64,000 nt of DNA, taken from Kitasatospora sp. NBC_00374. GTDB lineage: Bacteria > Actinomycetota > Actinomycetes > Streptomycetales > Streptomycetaceae. Positions 60,099 through 64,000 of this stretch are shown here, in pieces. The DNA is taken from contig NZ_CP107964.1 of NCBI RefSeq assembly GCF_041434935.1, positions 310,001 to 374,000 on the forward strand, given 5' to 3'. The notes under the pieces were generated by a model. That model was not told the DNA's origin, searched no databases, and saw only the letters and a program-made list of their open reading frames with translations. Within the stretch, counting starts at the first letter, position 1. Every line of letters starts with the position of its first letter. A program made the translations under genes and the position numbers.

Positions 60099-61082
60099 AT
60101 GTTGGATGGCGTGCCAGGACAGGACCTTCCCGTCGGCTTCGGGTTCCGGCCGTATCGCGGCGACGGAGACCACGGCGCCATGGCCGCGGTGCGGCTGGGT
60201 TGTGCTGAACGGGACCGGGTCGATGCCCATTCGGTTGTGGAAGGGCTCCCCACCGCGGCCGAGATCGCCGAAGCCTCTGCCGAGCTGGAGGAGCCGTCCA
60301 AGAACCAGATCCTGGTAGTGCACGGCGGAAGCGTCGTCGGCTACTCGACGATCCGGTGGTGGCAAGAGCGGGACGATACATGGCTATATCTGCACCGCGG
60401 CTACCTCTTGCCGGAGCATCGCCACCAGGGCATCGGCTCAGCCATGCTGAGCTGGGCCGAAGAGCGAATCCGTCAACTCGTCGAACACCATGGAACGGCG
60501 CGGACGGCAGTGATCGGCGCGAACGCCCTGGCCTCCGAGCAGGACGCCACGGCGCTACTGCTGGCAACCGGCTATCGACGTGTCTTCAGCCTGGTCGAGC
60601 TGGAGCTGGGCGATCTGCAGCAATTGCCCGGGCGAGGCAGCGAACTGCCGGCCGGGATACGGACGGGCCCGATCGGGACAAGCCACTACGGTGCAGCCTG
60701 GAGGGCGGTCGTCGATTCGTATGCGGACACCGGTTTCACTCAGAAATGGCCTTTCCAGGACTTCGTCGACAACGCCGACCCGGCATGCTGGAGGGCTGCC
60801 TGGAACGGGCAGGACATGGTCGGCGTCGCCCTCTGCTCCATCCGCCGTCACGACCACACTGTGGGCGAGGTCGAGGAGCTGAGTGTCCGGAGGGACCAGC
60901 GACGCCTCGGAGTCGGCCGGGCCCTGCTGCTGGACGGGCTGCGAAGCCTTCGCGAGCAGGGTGCAACGACCGCCCGGCTGTTCACGGGCACGGCAAACCC
61001 GCACCGGTCCTACGATCTTTACGAGAGCGTGGGGTTCCGGCGGCAGAACGAGTACGTCCGTTACCGCAAGCCGCTTGCTTGA
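60099..61082 (+). CDS. Protein with two GNAT acetyltransferase domains
   Basis: A 327-residue protein, ATG 60099. N-terminal GNAT half: VVGYSTIRWWQ, then HRGYLLPEHRHQGIGSAMLS with the acetyl-CoA loop HRHQGIGS. C-terminal half: VEELSVRRDQRRLGVGRALL with RRLGVGRA, and ARLFTGTANPHRSYDLYESV with GFRRQNEYVRYRK. The tandem layout is that of mycothiol synthase-like (MshD-type) proteins, but the sequence is not close enough to claim that function. Substrate unknown. Convergent to the caspase gene. Confidence 0.87.
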   Translation: MLDGVPGQDLPVGFGFRPYRGDGDHGAMAAVRLGCAERDRVDAHSVVEGLPTAAEIAEASAELEEPSKNQILVVHGGSVVGYSTIRWWQERDDTWLYLHRGYLLPEHRHQGIGSAMLSWAEERIRQLVEHHGTARTAVIGANALASEQDATALLLATGYRRVFSLVELELGDLQQLPGRGSELPAGIRTGPIGTSHYGAAWRAVVDSYADTGFTQKWPFQDFVDNADPACWRAAWNGQDMVGVALCSIRRHDHTVGEVEELSVRRDQRRLGVGRALLLDGLRSLREQGATTARLFTGTANPHRSYDLYESVGFRRQNEYVRYRKPLA

Positions 61083-61094
61083 TCGACCGGTGAT

Positions 61095-61114
61095 TGGACT
61101 GTGCAGTCAGTCCA
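61095..61114. terminator. Hairpin between the convergent GNAT and caspase genes
   Basis: TGGACTG (61095-61101) and CAGTCCA (61108-61114), perfect 7-bp stem, 6-nt loop, 12 bp after the GNAT stop and 40 bp from the caspase stop. Could serve both. Confidence 0.45.
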
Positions 61115-61154
61115 CAGGGTTTGACAATGCCTCGAAACAGGCTCGGCCCCGGAC

Positions 61155-62849
61155 TCAGTGGCCCGCCGCGAGCTCGGCGATATCGGCCACCAGAAAGACG
61201 ACTGAGACCACGATCGCTACCCAGGCGAGGGCCTGGGACGTTCGGTTGACCACTTCGCCGCGGTAGGCATCCGGCGAGTTCTTCATGATCGTGTTCGATG
61301 TGTGGACGGCCCTCAGCGCGAAGACCGCAAGGATCCCTCCGATACCGAACACGATGCTCAGTGGCAGTGCGGCAATAGCCAGAATCAGGGCCTGCTTGCT
61401 GCTCACGGGACGTGGCCGGGGATCGCCCGGCGCGTGCGTCGGATCGGATGGCCCGGACACGTTGGGCGGAGCAGGCCGCCGCCGTTGACCCGAACCCGGA
61501 TCCGAGGGCTGCGTCGTTGACTTCCCGCGTGATGTGTCGGACGGGGGCGGTCCATCGGACTCGGGACCAGTGGTTGGCGGCTGCGGTGGTGCCGACCGTG
61601 GGGTTGTCACGGTGGCGTTCACCTGGATCGTCGCCGTGCCGGTCGCGCCGGTGAGAACGATCTCGCCGTGGCGAGAGCCCGGGTCCAAGGTGTCCAGGGA
61701 GATCGTGACTCCGTCGTCGGACTCGACTGCCCGCAGCCAGCTGTCCGACGCCACCGGAACGCAGGAGTGCGCAACAGGCGGTCCGAGCAGGTGGACGACC
61801 TGGGACGGGTCCGGCGCGCCCTGAACCACGACTCCGAAGTCAACCTCGCGCTGATCGGGGTTCGGGGCAGCCTCGGCGAGTGCCTGCTCGGCCGCCTGGG
61901 CAACCATTCGAATGTCCTTCTTCGCGATCTCCGACAGTGCTTCGAAGGCTCCGAGCGCGATCGGAAGATCGGGGTTGTCGAGGCGCGACCGCAGTTCAGT
62001 GATGGCGCCGAGGCGGGTGAAGACGTTGACGTGGGTCAATGCCTCACGCAGGTCCTGCGGTATCGGATCAGCGTGTACCCGGCGCCGTCGGCTGCGCGCC
62101 ACGTACAGGTCGCCCTGCAGCTCGACGATCCTGCTCGGCGTCTGATGCGGATTCCGGTCGCGGACACGGTCGAAGACGTAGTCGTACAGTTCGTCGAGCG
62201 AGATGCGCCCGTCCTCGTCACGATCGGCGTCGCCCGTCACGAGTCCTTCGACCACCGAGCTGGTGAAAACCGATGCCTGCCGCTCGCCCTCCTCTGCCAG
62301 ATGGTCGCCTTCAAACGCGTACTCCATGCCGTTGGAAGCAGTGATGGCGGCCCAGCCGCGCCCCCGATCGGCCTTGCCACCGTCAAAGGAGTCGAGCACA
62401 TTCAGATCGCCGGACGCGCGCACACGCGAGCCCTGCGTGAAAGCCCCGCCGTAGCAGCAGTCGAGGAGCAGGACCTTTTGCCGGGACCGGCTGTCGCGTA
62501 GGCACCGGTGCACGAAGTCGGCGGGGATCGCGGTGGATGCCAGCCGATTCGGCCGGGTGTTGGAGGCTGCGAAGAAGAGCTCCCCGGATTCATTCTTGAG
62601 CCCGTGACACGAGAAGTGCAGGAGCAGAAGATCGTCGGGGCCGCAATCGACGAAGAAGTCCTCGATGCGCGCTTCGGCATCGTGCGCGGACTCGTTCCGG
62701 ATGATCTCCACATCAAAGCCACCGACCTGGGGCTCACCCAGGACACCGCCCAGCTCGACCGCATCCTGCGCGGGTGATTGGAGCTGCCTGAGCCCCTCAT
62801 CCGTGTACTCGTCATTAGCGATGATCAGGGCCAGGCGTCTTCCGTCCAT
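61155..62849 (-). CDS. Caspase-family (C14) protease of an EACC1-type conflict system
   Basis: A 564-residue protein, ATG 62849 after GGAGG. The caspase-like domain (residues about 1-290) begins RRLALIIANDEYTDEGLRQL and has the dyad His82 (HFSCHG) and Cys132 (LLLDCCYGGAF). It also has an EF-hand-like DRDEDGRISLDELYDYVFD. A HEAT-like helical region follows (about 300-370, GAITELRSRL...GAFEALSEIA), a beta-domain and a Pro/Ser-rich linker. Two C-terminal TM helices (ILAIAALPLSIVFGIGGILA and LAWVAIVVSVVFLVADIA) form a DUF4190-like anchor. Such caspases act as effectors that kill or arrest the cell upon invasion. It overlaps the EACC1 gene by 35 bp. Confidence 0.87.
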   Translation of the reverse strand: MDGRRLALIIANDEYTDEGLRQLQSPAQDAVELGGVLGEPQVGGFDVEIIRNESAHDAEARIEDFFVDCGPDDLLLLHFSCHGLKNESGELFFAASNTRPNRLASTAIPADFVHRCLRDSRSRQKVLLLDCCYGGAFTQGSRVRASGDLNVLDSFDGGKADRGRGWAAITASNGMEYAFEGDHLAEEGERQASVFTSSVVEGLVTGDADRDEDGRISLDELYDYVFDRVRDRNPHQTPSRIVELQGDLYVARSRRRRVHADPIPQDLREALTHVNVFTRLGAITELRSRLDNPDLPIALGAFEALSEIAKKDIRMVAQAAEQALAEAAPNPDQREVDFGVVVQGAPDPSQVVHLLGPPVAHSCVPVASDSWLRAVESDDGVTISLDTLDPGSRHGEIVLTGATGTATIQVNATVTTPRSAPPQPPTTGPESDGPPPSDTSRGKSTTQPSDPGSGQRRRPAPPNVSGPSDPTHAPGDPRPRPVSSKQALILAIAALPLSIVFGIGGILAVFALRAVHTSNTIMKNSPDAYRGEVVNRTSQALAWVAIVVSVVFLVADIAELAAGH

Positions 62850-63243
62850 GACCTGCCTCCATCGTGTGCCGGCTGACGAAGAGATCCACCAATCGGTCGC
62901 TATCTGCAACCGTCGCCTCGGCCAACTCCAGGGCGTCACCATCGATCTCGATGCGGACTGCCCGCGCGACACCCCGGCTTCTCGTCAACCACTGACGGAT
63001 CGTCGACACGACTGAGCTGAGCGCTGTGGTCGACTGGCCGAGCCCGACCACGAGACCACCCACCGTCGCGGCGTCAAGACCGCGCGCACCGACAGGGAGC
63101 TCGGCTGCATGCAATCGGCCGACATCGACGACATCGAGTTGCAGCAATTCGTATCGCAGGCGTCCGGCCAGGATATCAAGCTGCGAGGCGTCGGCACTCT
63201 CCTCGCTCAGGAACAGATTAAGATGACCGGCCATCAGCTCCAC
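62815..63243 (-). CDS. EACC1-like effector-associated constant component
   Basis: A 142-residue protein (GTG 63243; ATG 63234 is an alternative). Pattern: LDILAGRLRYELLQLDVVDV then a hydrophobic stretch DAATVGGLVVGLGQSTTALS followed by IRQWLTRSRGVARAVRIEID and a short Ala/Glu-rich C-part. This is the layout of EACC1 proteins that accompany caspase, trypsin or other effectors in NLR-like bacterial conflict loci. The 35-bp overlap with the caspase gene implies translational coupling. Its exact role (adaptor or regulator) is unknown even for the family. Confidence 0.72.
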   Translation of the reverse strand: MELMAGHLNLFLSEESADASQLDILAGRLRYELLQLDVVDVGRLHAAELPVGARGLDAATVGGLVVGLGQSTTALSSVVSTIRQWLTRSRGVARAVRIEIDGDALELAEATVADSDRLVDLFVSRHTMEAGHGRKTPGPDHR

Positions 63244-63586
63244 CCCCAGACAGAGATAGCGGAGAGTTACACGGCGGACTCCGGTGCGCCCTTATTACTT
63301 CTACGCTACCCTCATTCATCGACCACGCAAGGGACTGGACGAGAGCCTCCGTACCGTTGATATTGGTGACACGGCAATCATGACGGCCGCGCGCGCAGAC
63401 CCTGGCGGCTCCAAAGGCCTACCAGCGGCGCGACGAGGTCGAGCGCACGATCCACCGACTCGGAGGCTTCCGGGCGGTCGCCACTGGCTCCGACGGTGAT
63501 CCGTCGTGCAGAACCTGGCCCGAGCCCCGCCGGGCACCAGCACGTGCCGTGTCGCACACCGGGCGTGTCGCGCCGACCACGTCGCT
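63244..63586. other. Intergenic region with a transposase scrap
   Basis: Upstream region of the EACC1/caspase pair. The first 80 bp are comparatively AT-rich (CTTATTACTTCTACGC), as expected for its promoter. A short IS5-like remnant lies at 63412-63501. No other gene seen. Confidence 0.4.
63412..63501 (+). pseudogene. Scrap of an IS5-family transposase
   Basis: One plus frame reads YQRRDEVERTIHRLGGFRAV followed by ATGSD, similar to the C-terminal 'YRxRNxVERxFNxLKQxRxxATRYDK' of IS5-type transposases (contains the last catalytic Glu). Only about 30 codons remain. Confidence 0.4.
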
Positions 63587-64000
63587 CTACCGGGACGTGT
63601 GCGGCGCCGTGGTGTCCCGGCGGGTGCCGTGCCGGCTGCCGTCCGCACCGAGGTCGGTCAGCGCCTCGGTGAGAATTTCGCGGGCCTCGTCGGCGCGGCC
63701 CTGCTCGATCAGGGCCGTGCCCAGTTCGGTGAGGGTCTTGGTCGTGCTGTCGGGGCGGCCCACCGCCTCGAAGTGGACCAAGGCCTGCCGGTAGGCCTTC
63801 TCGGCGGCGGCCCAGTGCTTCAACTCCGCGCGGTCGAGGCCGAGTTCGTGGGCCGTGAACGCGGCCATGAGGTGGGGAAGCGGCGAGGACCAGACCTCCA
63901 GCAGCTCCATGGCGCCGACCAGGGCGAGGCGGCGGGTCTCCACCGCCTCCTCGACCCGTCCGGTCTCGCGCAGGCAGTTGGCCGCGCCGCGCAGGGTGAC
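63587..64000 (-). CDS. TPR-repeat protein, C-terminal part (runs off the window)
   Basis: The last 137 codons of a gene that continues past the right edge. At least two tetratricopeptide repeats are visible (LKHWAAAEKAYRQALVHFEA and STTKTLTELGTALIEQGRAD EAREILTEAL), preceded by LRGAANCLRETGRVEEAVET. It ends DTTAPHTSR. Probably the C-terminus of a large TPR regulator or NLR-like ATPase, which would suit the neighbouring conflict genes, but the defining N-terminal domain is not here. Confidence 0.75.
   Translation of the reverse strand, partial: VTLRGAANCLRETGRVEEAVETRRLALVGAMELLEVWSSPLPHLMAAFTAHELGLDRAELKHWAAAEKAYRQALVHFEAVGRPDSTTKTLTELGTALIEQGRADEAREILTEALTDLGADGSRHGTRRDTTAPHTSR

Overview
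This is high-GC actinomycete DNA, most likely Streptomyces or Kitasatospora. The evidence is strong G/C bias at third codon positions, GTG starts coupled by ATGA/GTGA overlaps, an AfsR-type regulator, Sec-secreted proteases and chitinase, and a DasR-like GTCTAGAC motif. It reads as an accessory, chromosome-arm-like region: specialised metabolism, toxins and conflict systems separated by decayed insertion sequences. No rRNA, tRNA or CRISPR array was seen.

Layout. 1-7.2 kb: secreted enzymes (partial GH18 chitinase, M4 metalloprotease), an MpaB-type oxygenase domain fused to four EF-hands, and remnants of transposases and an amidase. 7.2-19.5 kb: a polymorphic toxin locus with an Imm35-like immunity gene, a 2,434-residue secreted RHS protein ending in a papain-fold toxin domain, and a divergent 1,439-residue lectin/LamG surface protein. 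20.4-23 kb: an SdpA-SdpB pair followed by a 45-codon gene in the position of the peptide toxin gene, then an SDR. 23-26 kb: a SARP/AfsR-type regulator. 26.3-43.1 kb: a 14-gene, almost fully overlapping operon (KamA-type radical SAM enzyme, three adenylate-forming proteins, ACP, alpha/alpha-toroid protein, tautomerase-like protein, two amidases, two ATP-grasp ligases, MFS exporter, class II DAHP synthase, MIO aromatic ammonia-lyase). I do not recognise it as any known pathway. A run of 11-bp direct repeats, the geometry of SARP sites, lies in front of its first gene. 43.3-45.8 kb: TetR repressor, DsbA/FrnE protein and quinone-oxidoreductase-like enzyme around a 21-bp inverted repeat.

45.9-53.7 kb is the most striking locus: a streptolysin-S-like azole peptide (LAP/TOMM) cluster in sag order. 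A 41-residue Cys/Ser-rich precursor with a SagA-like QVAPG leader is followed by SagB-like dehydrogenase, SagC-like leader-binding protein, YcaO cyclodehydratase ending in PHPLP, two CPBP (SagE-like) membrane proteases, ABC ATPase, ABC permease and a methyltransferase.

54.5-64 kb: NlpC/P60 hydrolase, a truncated GyrB-like ATPase with altered active site, two Gfo/Idh/MocA dehydrogenases sharing a promoter element, a double-GNAT protein, a caspase/EACC1 conflict pair, and a partial TPR gene. Remnants of at least six transposases (IS1182-, IS3-, IS110-, IS256- and IS5-like) are scattered between the blocks, which suggests repeated insertion and decay. Family assignments come from reading motifs by eye; no database search was run.
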